Shown: positions 46,901 to 55,348 of the stretch, one piece after another
Layout: each line of letters starts with the position of its first letter
Numbering within the stretch: position 1 is the first letter of the stretch
NCBI GenBank assembly: GCA_024229515.1
Contig: JAAESI010000052.1
Span: forward strand, 1-64,000
Reading direction: 5' to 3'
DNA from: Pseudomonadota bacterium
Lineage (GTDB): Bacteria; Myxococcota_A; UBA796; UBA9615
DNA: 64,000 nucleotides
Program-made: the position numbers and the translations under genes
Notes under the pieces: generated by a model
Database searches by the model: none
The model's input: the letters and a program-made list of their open reading frames with translations, nothing else
Told to the model about the DNA's origin: nothing

Positions 46901-48584
46901 ACAGCTGCGGGAGGAAGTACTCGACCCCCCGGTTGTCGTGGAGCGCCTCCGCCAGGGGCTGCAGCGCCGCGACCTGCCGATCGGGCATGAGCTTGGAGCG
47001 TCCGGCGAGGCCGCGGACCCCCAGCGCCATCCCCAGGTGCGGGGGCCAGGGGCGATCCAGGAGCGCCGCCTGCATCGCTGGGCCGGCCACGCGGGGGTCC
47101 TCCAGTTCGTCCTCGTCCCCCGGCGAAGCGCCGGACTCGAGGCCGTCCAGATCGGTGAGCTCCTCGACCGAGGCGGCGTCGCCGCCGGCGAGCGCTGAGT
47201 CGAAGCCGTCGGCCAGCTCTCCCAGGTCCAGGTAGCCGTCCGCGAGCAGCCCGGGGTCGCCTTCGTAGGCGTCCGCCGAGGCGGTCAGCGGCGTCGATGG
47301 GATCGCCACGTGGGCGCGTACCCCGAAGGCGAGGAGCTCGACCAGGACGAGGCCGAAGAGCAGGTCGCGTCGGCCCCGGGCGAGGGCGGCGAAGCCTGCT
47401 CCCAACGCGCCGAGGGCGAGCAGGACAGGGACGGTGGGGGCGTCGCTGAGGAGCACCCGGGCCGCCAGCAAAGCGCCGATCGTGATGCCCACCGGGCCGT
47501 TGAGCAGGCCCTTGCGCTCGTCCGACGTCATCGCGATCAGCCGGTCCAGGCCGATCGCCGCCAGCACCGCCGCGGGGATCAGCGCCAGCACCGGCCAGAC
47601 GAGGTTCACCGGGTGGGACAGCATCAGCAGGGGGGCCAGCGCGAACTGGAGCCCCGGCAGGTGCGTGCCCGCGATCACGAGCACGAGCACCGCGGCCCCC
47701 CCCCGACGGTCGATGCCCGCCCCCACCAGCGCGGCGACGCCGAGCATTGCGCCCAGCGAGACGTCCCGCGCGTGGCTCATCACCGTGGGCGCGAGCCAGC
47801 CCCCGAGGGCGTGGAGGCCGAGCGCTTGATCGACGGGCGCGGACAGCCCCGGCCGGGACGCTCCGTCGGCGGCGGAGGCTCCCGCCTCCAGCAGCATGGG
47901 GATGTAGCCGGGGGCGCCGATCAGCAGCCCCCCGGCGCAGGCGAGCAGGGCCCCGGGAAGGTCCCGCCCGCGCAGCAGCGTCCAGACGCCGATGACGCCG
48001 CAGGCGCCGACCGCGACCCGGAGGTGAGCACCCAACAGGAGCAGGCCCAACGCCGCCGCCGCGCCGGCCAACCAGCGGACGCGGTGGGGGCTCCCGGCCG
48101 AGGACTCCAGGCAGCCCAGGACCACCGGAAGCCACAGGAATGCGGGCCAGCTGTCGACCTGGAAGTCGACGAACGCAGCGCTGCCGAGCGGTCCCAGCAC
48201 GATCGCCGCGCCGGCCAGGGTCGCGGCCGTGGGGGAGGCGCCGTGGAGCCGCGCGAGCCACCGGACCGCCAGGAGGGTGCCGACGGCGTGGAGCATCACC
48301 GCCAACCCCATCGCGGGGATGACGGGGAGGAACACGGCGAGCCAGGCGAACGGGTACAGCGGCCCCATCGGCATCACATCGCCGTACAGCGAGACGCCGC
48401 CGAGCTTGCCCGGCACCCACCAGATCGGCTCGCCCGCTCCGACCGCGTGCTTCAGCCACTCCCAGGAGGTGACGCCGTAGTAGAGGGCGTCGTCGGGGAA
48501 GTCGACGCCTTCGCCGACCAGCCCCGGCGCCGCCATCGCGACGACCGCGGCGGCCGCGATCAGAAGCTCGGTGCGGGGGCTCAT
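43920..48584 (-). CDS. Giant fusion of YfhO-like and GT39-like membrane proteins
   Basis: A 1554-residue polytopic protein. Residues 1 to about 755 look like YfhO/GT-C proteins: many helices, an early periplasmic loop with DFPDDALYYGVTSWEWLKHA and PLYPFAWLAVFLPVIPAMGL, then a beta-rich domain with RRERWHPGWQVRD and a final helix. About 760-860 is a carboxypeptidase-regulatory-like beta domain (GEVEAWNDKAAYEVLL). About 960-1330 is a second GT-C module of the GT39 kind (THPPVYHWVLGILGF, FLRLPALAASMVAIYVVWLL, DATPYALSALVSVGSLELIL). The C-terminal 220 residues form a conserved beta domain also found in the paralogue at 59825. ATG 48584 overlaps the stop of the SGNH gene (ATGA). Probably transfers sugar from a polyprenyl-phosphate donor outside the membrane. 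Confidence 0.8.
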   Translation of the reverse strand: MSPRTELLIAAAAVVAMAAPGLVGEGVDFPDDALYYGVTSWEWLKHAVGAGEPIWWVPGKLGGVSLYGDVMPMGPLYPFAWLAVFLPVIPAMGLAVMLHAVGTLLAVRWLARLHGASPTAATLAGAAIVLGPLGSAAFVDFQVDSWPAFLWLPVVLGCLESSAGSPHRVRWLAGAAAALGLLLLGAHLRVAVGACGVIGVWTLLRGRDLPGALLACAGGLLIGAPGYIPMLLEAGASAADGASRPGLSAPVDQALGLHALGGWLAPTVMSHARDVSLGAMLGVAALVGAGIDRRGGAAVLVLVIAGTHLPGLQFALAPLLMLSHPVNLVWPVLALIPAAVLAAIGLDRLIAMTSDERKGLLNGPVGITIGALLAARVLLSDAPTVPVLLALGALGAGFAALARGRRDLLFGLVLVELLAFGVRAHVAIPSTPLTASADAYEGDPGLLADGYLDLGELADGFDSALAGGDAASVEELTDLDGLESGASPGDEDELEDPRVAGPAMQAALLDRPWPPHLGMALGVRGLAGRSKLMPDRQVAALQPLAEALHDNRGVEYFLPQLFGESTGLGATTLALHGIPLAVWRDVAAFRVESIAPLCYAARLVEVEADASTRVARLLGHDGRFDARTALLETKLRPALPKTVAPPEHLSCPEPGITDVSTSTGGLIVRRERWHPGWQVRDQTGQRLKTFPINQVHTGVVVGPGTSRLSYRFLPPGLAGAVQASAIGWLLVLFALGWSRKRAAAAGAVATLLLVPGLAAAGPIQGEVEAWNDKAAYEVLLTDTLDLTAPPLARTDVADESGAFTITPPPGATGDGWIFLHQTVEPAVGPPIQHYLPLDLDPFDLAAPPSEVRIRGVSPMLAELRANGDPLPGWWLMPVVLCLWVYLFALLGRGVVQWRLHMVAGGRALLGAIRQEQPEGEANLLRQDRNCAPRAKQRPPPPTSRDRAGLAAALAIGLLLRLRGMFGTSFDLLEHTYGPGSRPLDAAPLSGLDLLVEMLLRPSAVEVTHPPVYHWVLGILGFISPAEWFLRLPALAASMVAIYVVWLLFRRVTPGAGVVGALLYAGVAPAVHFGADATPYALSALVSVGSLELILRALESGASRDWRRWVGALAFGFLCHYSVALFGLAQAGALVVLCVVRSRRTPWLGALHRALGAVLIVAPLPLAWCFVHFAWYEPVALDTRLFASTYAKDPGLLSFAAQFGAVSVGVPPAAQLAAAAFAALIGGGLGMALKRDRELGLLLLASTAAFAGGTLFFHQNLVAALDGRVFWGFRWVSWVLPLAMGIAAIGLVEAAQHPIARVPAAVLALVWAWSAAPFVATLPDHSTRPDYAGAAERMAAELKDRDAVATLPLWGQRGPLTWYLSRAGTSGFREVSDGVDGWFIDGKRVFAEATFEDLPLESSAQNAWFDRLWIVVVDERVFGKPKFSLEPAARTIAWAREHMTLETEWTVDGLTVYAFTVAPTPPVAARIVPPELGLEALSWLEPNMPGCREGEEDGMGTHWRLNARVPLRAGAGQPTVESQNADVQRRDDPGHWTATILGGPCSGPPPVVSLK

Positions 48585-49564
48585 CGCTTCAGCCAGGGGG
48601 CGAGGGCGTCGCCCAAGGCTTCGCCGACGGCGCGGTTGCCCGCGACGGTGAAGTGGTCGTCGCCGGCGATGAAGTTGGCGCCCACGTCCTTCTGCAGCAG
48701 TGCCCAGGCCGGGCCCATGTCGACCATGTGGATGCCGGTCTCGCCCATCAGGTCGTGGGCCACGGGGCAGTCCTGACACCACTGCGACTCGCGGTACTGG
48801 CTGCGGTCGGTCAGCATCACCGCGGCGGGCTTGAAGCCGTGCTCGGCGCCGAGCGCGACGAGCTCCTTCATCGACGCCACGTACCGGTCGCCGGGCGTGC
48901 CCAACCGCTCGCGGGTGCCGGGTTCGAGCTTCGGTCGGAACACGGGTCCGCCGAGGAAGAACAGCAGCCGGCCGACGTACACGTTCTGGAGCACGAACCG
49001 GGCGACCTCGCTGTCGCTCTTGCCGTAGACGCAGTACGACTCCTCGTCGGTGAGGTCGTTGGGGAAGACGTTGATCAGGACGACGTCCGGCTTCGTCGCG
49101 AGCACCTTGTGCTTCACCAGGGCGACCGACTGGGGGGTCCCGTGCCCGGGAACTCCGAAGTTGAGGACCTCGGCCTTCAACCCATGCTCGGTCAGGCGGC
49201 GGCCGGCGACCTGAACGAACGCCTCGTCCTCTTCGACGCCCTGCCCGAAGGTGAACGAGTCGCCGACGGTGGCGATCCGGATCGTGCCCGGCCGTTTGTC
49301 GAACGAGAACTCGGGGCCTCGGATGCCGTAGCTGTTGGTGCGCATCGTGGTCGCGGGCACGCGGGCGCGCCACCCGGTGTAGGTCAGCTCGGTGCGGGGG
49401 CGCAGCTCCAGGCAGACCTCGGCGTTGTCGCTGTGCTGCAGCAGTTTGCTCTGGCCGAAGTTGCCCAGCAGCACGTGCAGGCCGGCCTCCAACAGCACGA
49501 GCCCGAGCACGAGGCTCGCCAGCGTCCGATTCCGCGGGGATGTACTGCTTCGGCGCCCGACCAT
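48581..49564 (-). CDS. Membrane-anchored SGNH/GDSL hydrolase
   Basis: A 327-residue protein with one N-terminal helix (about 15-35) and a periplasmic SGNH hydrolase domain. Catalytic Ser in VGDSFTFGQG, Gly in NFGVPGHGTPQS, Asn in INVFPNDLTD and the Asp-His pair in GDDHFTVAGN are all present. SGNH proteins of this layout act as O-acetyltransferase-like or esterase modules on glycans (AlgX/DltD-like context). Its gene is translationally coupled to the giant GT-C fusion (ATGA), so acylation or deacylation of the same glycan is likely. Diverges from the second radical SAM gene across 90 bases. Confidence 0.9.
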   Translation of the reverse strand: MVGRRSSTSPRNRTLASLVLGLVLLEAGLHVLLGNFGQSKLLQHSDNAEVCLELRPRTELTYTGWRARVPATTMRTNSYGIRGPEFSFDKRPGTIRIATVGDSFTFGQGVEEDEAFVQVAGRRLTEHGLKAEVLNFGVPGHGTPQSVALVKHKVLATKPDVVLINVFPNDLTDEESYCVYGKSDSEVARFVLQNVYVGRLLFFLGGPVFRPKLEPGTRERLGTPGDRYVASMKELVALGAEHGFKPAAVMLTDRSQYRESQWCQDCPVAHDLMGETGIHMVDMGPAWALLQKDVGANFIAGDDHFTVAGNRAVGEALGDALAPWLKR

Positions 49565-49654
49565 CGAACCCCAGATTAGACCGCCAGCCCCGACCTTGGG
49601 CTCCGTCCCGGGAGCCCACGGCCCGGGCGGGCGGTCTCGTGCTATCCGTGACCT

Positions 49655-51088
49655 GTGCGCATCGCCATCTTGCAGGCTGGGGCAGCCGACGAATCACTGG
49701 CCCTGGCGGCCGCCGCGGGGGAGCTTCTCGCGCGTGGTCACACGGTGCGTTTGTTCCTCGAAGCGCAGGAGAAGCGGTTCGTTCAGAGCATCGCCCGGTT
49801 CCAGCCGGATCTGGCGATCGTGCAGGCCGCGCTCATGTCGCGGGTCTGGATCAAGCACGCCGTCGAACTGCTTCCGGCGGGCACACCGTCGATCCTCGTC
49901 GGCACCGCGGCCACCTTCGACGAGGAGATTCTGGAGGCCAGCGATGCGACCGCGGCCGTGCAGGGAGAACTCGACGACTCCCTCCCCCGGGCCGTCGAGG
50001 CGCTGCTCAGCAAGGACGGCGACCCCAGCGCGGTGCCCGGCTTCGTCTACCGCGACGACGCCGGCCGCATCCACAGCACCCCCTGGGCGGACGGCCCGCC
50101 GGAGTTCTCCGACGACCGCCCGCTGCCCCACCGCGACCTGTACTTCGACCCCTACCCGTTCATGGGCCGGTTCCCGTGGAAGCGCTTTCAGACGGGCCGT
50201 GGGTGCGTGCACAGCTGCGGCTTTTGCTACCTCCCGGGGCTGCGCGAGTCGTACGGCGGGCTGAAGCCGAACGTGCGCCGCAAGTCGGTCCAGCGCGTCA
50301 TCGACGAGGTGCTGGCGGTGCGCCGGAAGTGGCCGGTGGAGAACATCCACTTCGCCGACGACCTGTTCGCGCCGGGGAAGCCCTGGCTCGAAGAGTTCGC
50401 CGAGCGGTTCCCGCGCGAGGCGGGCATTCCGTTCAGCTGCAACACCTCCAGCGAGACGGTGACCGAGTCGACCGCGCAGCTCCTTGCCAAGGCCGGCTGC
50501 CGGGTCGTCGGAATCGGGATCGAGTCGGGGGTCGAGACCAACCGCATGGACCAGCTGGGCCGGCCGACCCGCGACAACGCCATCGAGCGGGCCGCGGACC
50601 GGATCAAGCGGCACGGCATGCGGCTGCTGACCTTCAACATGATCGCCAACCCCGGCGAGACGCTGGAGGAGGCGCTGGAGACGCTGCGCTTCAACCAGCG
50701 GCTGGGGACGGACTACCCCCGCATCAACCTGGCCTACCCGCTCCCTGGAGGCTGGGTCGAGCAGGCTTCGATCGAGCGCGGGCTCGAGTTGCCCGACCCC
50801 GACAGTTTCGCGCGCGCCGACTACCGGGCGTGGTGCGTCGAGGGGGACGGCAAGCCGTTCGAGATCCTCATGCGGCTGTTCCGGGTGTCGACGCGGCTGA
50901 ACGTGCCGATGCCCGTGGTGCAGGCGCTGACGAAGGTCCCCTCACGCTCGCTGTTCGCGCCGCTGTGGCTCTACAACGCGTACGTGGAGAGCCGCTGGTC
51001 GGGCGTCGGTCCCGTCGATGCCCTTCGGTACGCGCGCCACGCCGGCGGACCGCTGCGGCGGGTGACGTACCACGAGTCGATTCCGTAG
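49655..51088 (+). CDS. Second B12-binding-type radical SAM enzyme
   Basis: A 477-residue enzyme of the same class as the one at 42301 but diverged. N-terminal Rossmann-like domain (about 1-130), radical SAM core with GRGCVHSCGFCYLPG (Cys184, 188, 191), then GIGIESGVETNRMDQLG and NMIANPGETLEEALETLRF. The C-terminal about 100 residues contain several hydrophobic patches, as in enzymes acting on lipids or polyketides. Start GTG 49655 gives RIAILQAG, the first beta strand. The usual DxHxxG cobalamin motif is not visible. Stops five bases from the convergent DUF2141 gene. Substrate unknown. Confidence 0.9.
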   Translation: MRIAILQAGAADESLALAAAAGELLARGHTVRLFLEAQEKRFVQSIARFQPDLAIVQAALMSRVWIKHAVELLPAGTPSILVGTAATFDEEILEASDATAAVQGELDDSLPRAVEALLSKDGDPSAVPGFVYRDDAGRIHSTPWADGPPEFSDDRPLPHRDLYFDPYPFMGRFPWKRFQTGRGCVHSCGFCYLPGLRESYGGLKPNVRRKSVQRVIDEVLAVRRKWPVENIHFADDLFAPGKPWLEEFAERFPREAGIPFSCNTSSETVTESTAQLLAKAGCRVVGIGIESGVETNRMDQLGRPTRDNAIERAADRIKRHGMRLLTFNMIANPGETLEEALETLRFNQRLGTDYPRINLAYPLPGGWVEQASIERGLELPDPDSFARADYRAWCVEGDGKPFEILMRLFRVSTRLNVPMPVVQALTKVPSRSLFAPLWLYNAYVESRWSGVGPVDALRYARHAGGPLRRVTYHESIP

Positions 51089-51092
51089 CGGC

Positions 51093-51551
51093 TCAGTCCT
51101 TCGCCATGTGCGACATCGACAGCGGCGTGACCGTCTGGTCCTCGCTCCCCACCGCGAACGCCGCGACCTCCCACTTCGGTCCGCCGGCCGGTCCGCCCTT
51201 GGCGCCGTTGGAGATCGCCACGTCCTCCCGAGGGATCCCGAGGAAGTTGGTACGTAGCTCGCCGTCGCCGTCCAGATCGTGGCACAGCGACAGGGCGTAG
51301 TCCCCGGGGGGGACGGCCGGCAGAGTCACCGTCAGCGTGGCGCCCGTGACCTTCGCGCTCGTGCGCAGGAACGCGGTCGACGGGTCGAAGGGGATGCGCG
51401 CGACCTCTCGGTACAGCAGCACCACGAGCTCTCCCTGGCCCACATGACGCAGGTTCGAGACGGGGATGGTGAGCGTCACGCCGTCGCCGGCGGGGGCCGA
51501 ACTCGGCGCCGAGAGCAGCAGCATCGACAGCAAGAGGAGCGCGCGGGGCAT
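51093..51551 (-). CDS. DUF2141 family exported protein
   Basis: A 152-residue protein with a signal peptide (1-21, ends APA). The domain matches DUF2141: VSNLRHVGQGELVVLLY, then LPAVPPGDYALSLCHDLDGDGELRTN and FLGIPREDVAISN. Such proteins are beta-sandwich secreted or periplasmic proteins of unknown role. The start ATG 51551 is close (31 bases) to the divergent GTG of the next membrane protein gene, so the two share a control region. Confidence 0.88.
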   Translation of the reverse strand: MPRALLLLSMLLLSAPSSAPAGDGVTLTIPVSNLRHVGQGELVVLLYREVARIPFDPSTAFLRTSAKVTGATLTVTLPAVPPGDYALSLCHDLDGDGELRTNFLGIPREDVAISNGAKGGPAGGPKWEVAAFAVGSEDQTVTPLSMSHMAKD

Positions 51552-51582
51552 CTCTCCAGAGGTAGCACGGCATGATCCCGTT

Positions 51583-53124
51583 GTGACGCGCGCATCCTGG
51601 CTCCCACTCGGACCGGTCGTGCTGCTGGTGATCCTCCGGGTCCTGCAGCTGCACCACGTCGAGCCGCTGCTGTACTCCCCCGAGCTCTACGGGCTCGCCT
51701 CGCTGGCGCAGGACCGCGCCGCGGGGACCGTGCCCGCCGGACTGGGTCTGGCCGAGTTCGTGGCCGCCTACCAGTACGGCCACTTCGCCCAGGGCACGCT
51801 GTTGGTCCAGCTCCTGACCGCCGCGTTCGGGCTCGACTCATTTCACTTCGTCGCCATCGGGTTCGAAGCGATCACGGTGCTCCTGGCCGGGGTCCTCGCG
51901 CTGCGGATCGGGGGGCCCCGGGGGATGGGACTTGGCCTCCTCCCGTGGCTGCTCCCGCCCGCGTTCGTGGTCGGCTGGCAGCTCATGCCGTACGGCAACC
52001 ACACGGAATTCCTCGGGTTTGGGCTCGCGCTGGCGCTCCTGCTGCTGACCCCGATGGCGCAGTGGAGGCCCCGTCGGTGGGCGGGCGCGGTGGCGCTGTT
52101 GGCGCTCAGCGTCGTGCTGTACCGCCTCAGCGGAGCGCTGGTGGTGGGCTTCGCCGCGGCGGCTGCGGGGCAGGGATCCCGGGGCGGCGCGGTGGCGTTG
52201 GGGGTCGCGGGGCTGGCCGCCGGGGGGATGCTCCTGACCGCGTGGGCGGCGTGGCCGGGGGTCGGCTCGGAGGACACCTTCGCCAGCTTCCTCGCGCCCC
52301 GCGCCGCGCCCCGCTCCTTTGGCGAGGCGGGCTTCGCCCCGGGCTGGACGTGGGCGCTGTGGGGAGCCCCTCGAGGCATGCTCGGGGGGCTGCTGTGGCC
52401 CGCCGGGGTGGGGGCCGCGGCGGCCGCCGGGATGCTCGCGGGCAAGGACGTGGACGGCCTCCGTCCGGTGGGCCTGTTCGCCGCGGGGTGGGCCGGCGCG
52501 GGGATCCTCGTGCCGCTGCTGTTCGCGCCGCCGCACGGGGAGTACCTGCTCCCGGGCCTGTACGGCGTGCTCGTGCTGAGCCTGCTGGGGCTCGCCCCCG
52601 CGGCCTCCCCGGCGGTGCGGCGGGCCGCCATGATCGGCCTGGGGTTGGCCGCACTGGCGGGGGCATCCGATGGCGTGCGCCTGCTGGGGCCGGGCTCGGC
52701 CGGCTACGACGGCCCCGCGTTCGAGCGCACCCTCGCCCTGGAGCACCTCGACGGCGACGAGATCCCGTACTTCGCCGATCTGCTGGAGGGCGGGCGAGGA
52801 GACCGGTGGGTGGGGCGCGCCTCCGCCACTTGGAAGGTCGGCTGCCTGCCCCAGCCGCTGCGTCACCTCACCCCGCGTCTCCCCGACCCAACGGCATCAA
52901 CCTGCGAGGGCTGGCCTCCGGGGGCGCTCGCCCGGCACCTGCTCGAGGTGGGGCCCGTGCCCCATCCTCCGGAGCTTCGTTCGATCGGTCGAGGGGCCTG
53001 GATCGTGTGCGGGCGAGACGTCGATCGTGTGCGCGCGGCCGCCGAAGGGCTGCCTGCTGAGGCGGTGGAGGAGATCGTCCGAGGCGCCCGCGCAGAAGAG
53101 GTGCAAACGGCAGTTCGCCGTTGA
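51583..53124 (+). CDS. Polytopic membrane protein of unknown function, GT-C-like
   Basis: A 513-residue protein with about ten hydrophobic helices to residue 375 and a soluble C-terminal domain (about 390-513) with three Cys. The early loop (LYSPELYGLASLAQDRAAG, then EFVAAYQYGHFAQGT) and a long periplasmic loop are reminiscent of GT-C glycosyltransferases, but I see no diagnostic Asp-Glu motif. Start GTG 51583 gives VTRASWLPLGPVVLLV, placing the first helix at once; other in-frame starts give an unlikely Ser/Pro extension. It may belong to the glycan or lipid pathway of the surrounding genes; inference from location only. Confidence 0.7.
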   Translation: MTRASWLPLGPVVLLVILRVLQLHHVEPLLYSPELYGLASLAQDRAAGTVPAGLGLAEFVAAYQYGHFAQGTLLVQLLTAAFGLDSFHFVAIGFEAITVLLAGVLALRIGGPRGMGLGLLPWLLPPAFVVGWQLMPYGNHTEFLGFGLALALLLLTPMAQWRPRRWAGAVALLALSVVLYRLSGALVVGFAAAAAGQGSRGGAVALGVAGLAAGGMLLTAWAAWPGVGSEDTFASFLAPRAAPRSFGEAGFAPGWTWALWGAPRGMLGGLLWPAGVGAAAAAGMLAGKDVDGLRPVGLFAAGWAGAGILVPLLFAPPHGEYLLPGLYGVLVLSLLGLAPAASPAVRRAAMIGLGLAALAGASDGVRLLGPGSAGYDGPAFERTLALEHLDGDEIPYFADLLEGGRGDRWVGRASATWKVGCLPQPLRHLTPRLPDPTASTCEGWPPGALARHLLEVGPVPHPPELRSIGRGAWIVCGRDVDRVRAAAEGLPAEAVEEIVRGARAEEVQTAVRR

Positions 53125-53187
53125 CCCCCTGCAAGCAGGTCCCCCCTTCCGCCGTATCGGTATCATCACGCCCGGCTAGGAGGGTCC

Positions 53188-54300
53188 ATGAAGCAGTTCC
53201 TCGAGAAGCTCGGAGAGTTCATCTCCACCGGCAAAATCAAAGGGTTCATCCTCCCTGCGATCGCGCTGCTGGTCGTCCTCGGAGGGATGCTCAGCGGAGG
53301 CCTCGGCCTGGCTGAGATCAGGCCCGGCGAGGCCGCCGTCATCTACAACACGGCCTTCGGCAAGACCGCCAAGGTCCGGCTCCAGCAGGGCACCCAGACG
53401 TTCATCCCGATCCTCCAGCGGGTCGAGATCCTGAACATCGAGCCCCACGTGCTCATCATGGAGGGCGAGGAGACCTATGCGGGCGAGGACCGCAACCGCG
53501 TGAACAAGCTGACGGTGCGCGCCCGCGACGGCTCCAAGCTCTGGTTCAACCGGCTGGAGATTCACTACGAGGCCATTCCGTCCTCGGCCGACGTGCTGCA
53601 CCGCTACCACGGCCTGGGCGACGCCTACGAGGGCACCCCCCTCATCGTGCAGTCCCGCGAGGTGCTGCGGAACGAGTTCGGCCGGTTCTCGTTCCTCGAG
53701 ATCGCCGACCCGAGCAACTACGAGATCGCCACCAGCAAGGCCAAGGACGTGTTGAACGCCCGGATGGAGCCGTACGGAATCCGCGTGACCCAGATCATCA
53801 CGCCCAAACCGTCCTTCGGGAACCAGATCGAGCACGCCATCGAGGAGCGGCAGACCGCCGAGCAGCAGGTCGAAGTCGAGCTCGAAAAGCGCAACCGGAT
53901 GATCGCCCAGAAGGACCGCCGGGTGCAGGACGTCACCGAGGCCAAGAACAAGGAGCACAAGGACCTCATCGCCGTGCTGGAGGCCTCAGTGCAGGAGGCG
54001 AGCAACCGGCAGATCAGCACCAAGCGCGTGGCTGACGTCTATTACACCTCGACCGTCGCCCAGTGCGAGGCCGGCCGGGACGCCGACCTGACCCGCGCCG
54101 AAGCCAACAAGGACGCCTTCCGCCAGGAGGCTGAGGGGCTCGCGGCCCGGATCAAGGCGGTCGGTCAGCAGGGCGACGGCGCCCTCGACCTCGCCATCGC
54201 CGAGCACGTGTTCCCCCAGCTCGAGAACATCGAGGCAGCGCCGTTTGCGACCCTGCCGGCCACCGTCGATGTGCTCTACAGCGCCGGGAAGGGAGAGTGA
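53188..54300 (+). CDS. SPFH/Band 7 (prohibitin-like) membrane protein 1
   Basis: A 370-residue protein with one N-terminal helix (about 18-40) and an SPFH domain at about 42-215 (IRPGEAAVIYNTAFGK, LTVRARDGSKLWFNRLEIHYEAI), followed by a long charged coiled coil (about 215-335: QIEHAIEERQTAEQQVEVELEKR) typical of prohibitin/HflK-C-like proteins. ATG 53188 has AGGAGGG upstream; a TATCAT -10 candidate lies at 53161-53166. The second SPFH gene starts one base after its stop. The pair, like HflK/HflC or prohibitins, could form a hetero-oligomeric ring in the membrane. Confidence 0.88.
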   Translation: MKQFLEKLGEFISTGKIKGFILPAIALLVVLGGMLSGGLGLAEIRPGEAAVIYNTAFGKTAKVRLQQGTQTFIPILQRVEILNIEPHVLIMEGEETYAGEDRNRVNKLTVRARDGSKLWFNRLEIHYEAIPSSADVLHRYHGLGDAYEGTPLIVQSREVLRNEFGRFSFLEIADPSNYEIATSKAKDVLNARMEPYGIRVTQIITPKPSFGNQIEHAIEERQTAEQQVEVELEKRNRMIAQKDRRVQDVTEAKNKEHKDLIAVLEASVQEASNRQISTKRVADVYYTSTVAQCEAGRDADLTRAEANKDAFRQEAEGLAARIKAVGQQGDGALDLAIAEHVFPQLENIEAAPFATLPATVDVLYSAGKGE

Positions 54301-54301
54301 C

Positions 54302-55336
54302 ATGAAGGCCCTCAACATCGTCAGCGTCATCGTGCTCGTGCTCTTCCTCATCCCTCCGCTGGGCTCTACCTACGTGGCGCCGGACGAGATCGGGGTGCGG
54401 CAGAGCCTGCTCACCGGCATCGACGAGAAGGACTTCGGCCAGGGGCGGGTTCTGTCTGTCCCGTTCATCCACACGGTCCACGTCCTGCCGAGCACCCTTC
54501 AGTACCTCAGCTTCGTGGGACCGCGGGCGCTGTCGCTGCGGACCAAGGAGAACAACACCTTCGATGTCGACGTCACCATCGTCTACCGGGTCAAGGACGG
54601 TGAGGCGCACGACATCGTCGCCAAGGGGTTCAAGAACACCCTCCGCGATCGCGTGCTGTCGGTGTCGCAGGGCTTCCTCCGCGACCACCTCAGCAAGCTC
54701 TCCATCGAGGAGTTCCAGAGCCCGGAGGCGCGCGAGCTGGCCACCGCCACCGCCATCGAGCCGCTGAACGCGAAGCTGGCGCAGTACCACGTGGAGGTGC
54801 CGGACGCAGGCGTGCTCATCCGCGCGATCCGGTTCCGCGCCGACTACGAGGAGCGGCTGCAGTCCAAGCAGCAGTTGGCGGTCGAGCGGCTGCTGGATAG
54901 GGCCAAGGAGAAGGAGTCCGAGGCCCGCCAGGCGACCACCGACGTCGAGAAGGACATCGACAAGGCGGTCAAGATCGAGACCGAGACTTGGAACGGCGAG
55001 ATCGAGCAGCTCAAAGCCGAGTTCGAGGTCGCGATCGCCGAGGTCGACGCGGTCACGACCCGCTACGACCGGGAGCGGCGGGCGGGGGCGGACGCCATCT
55101 GTTCGCGGGCCAACGCGGAGGGGGCGCGTGCGCTCGCGGTCGCGGAGGCGTACGGCGAACGTCTGCGCACCGAAGCGCTGAGCAGCCGCGCCGGTCGCAC
55201 GTACTCCGCCATCAAGGCGGCGGAGAACTTCAAGATGGGCGAAATCCGGCTGAACTCCCTTGATCCGGAGTTCCTGCAGGACTTCGGCTCCATGGAGGCG
55301 TGGCGGAAGTTCTTCCTAAGCAAGTCGGGGCGTTAG
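54302..55336 (+). CDS. SPFH/Band 7 (prohibitin-like) membrane protein 2
   Basis: A 344-residue partner of the gene upstream. N-terminal helix about 4-22, SPFH domain about 25-195 (VAPDEIGVRQSLLTG, SLRTKENNTFDVDVTIVYRV), then a Lys/Glu/Ala-rich coiled coil (about 200-300) and a short C-terminal part ending KFFLSKSGR. It differs from the first in its linker, so it is a diverged paralogue and not a copy. ATG 54302 is one base after the previous stop. A third coupled gene follows 12 bases later. Role inferred: a membrane scaffold or protease-modulating ring. Confidence 0.88.
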   Translation: MKALNIVSVIVLVLFLIPPLGSTYVAPDEIGVRQSLLTGIDEKDFGQGRVLSVPFIHTVHVLPSTLQYLSFVGPRALSLRTKENNTFDVDVTIVYRVKDGEAHDIVAKGFKNTLRDRVLSVSQGFLRDHLSKLSIEEFQSPEARELATATAIEPLNAKLAQYHVEVPDAGVLIRAIRFRADYEERLQSKQQLAVERLLDRAKEKESEARQATTDVEKDIDKAVKIETETWNGEIEQLKAEFEVAIAEVDAVTTRYDRERRAGADAICSRANAEGARALAVAEAYGERLRTEALSSRAGRTYSAIKAAENFKMGEIRLNSLDPEFLQDFGSMEAWRKFFLSKSGR

Positions 55337-55348
55337 ACTCCTCGCTCG

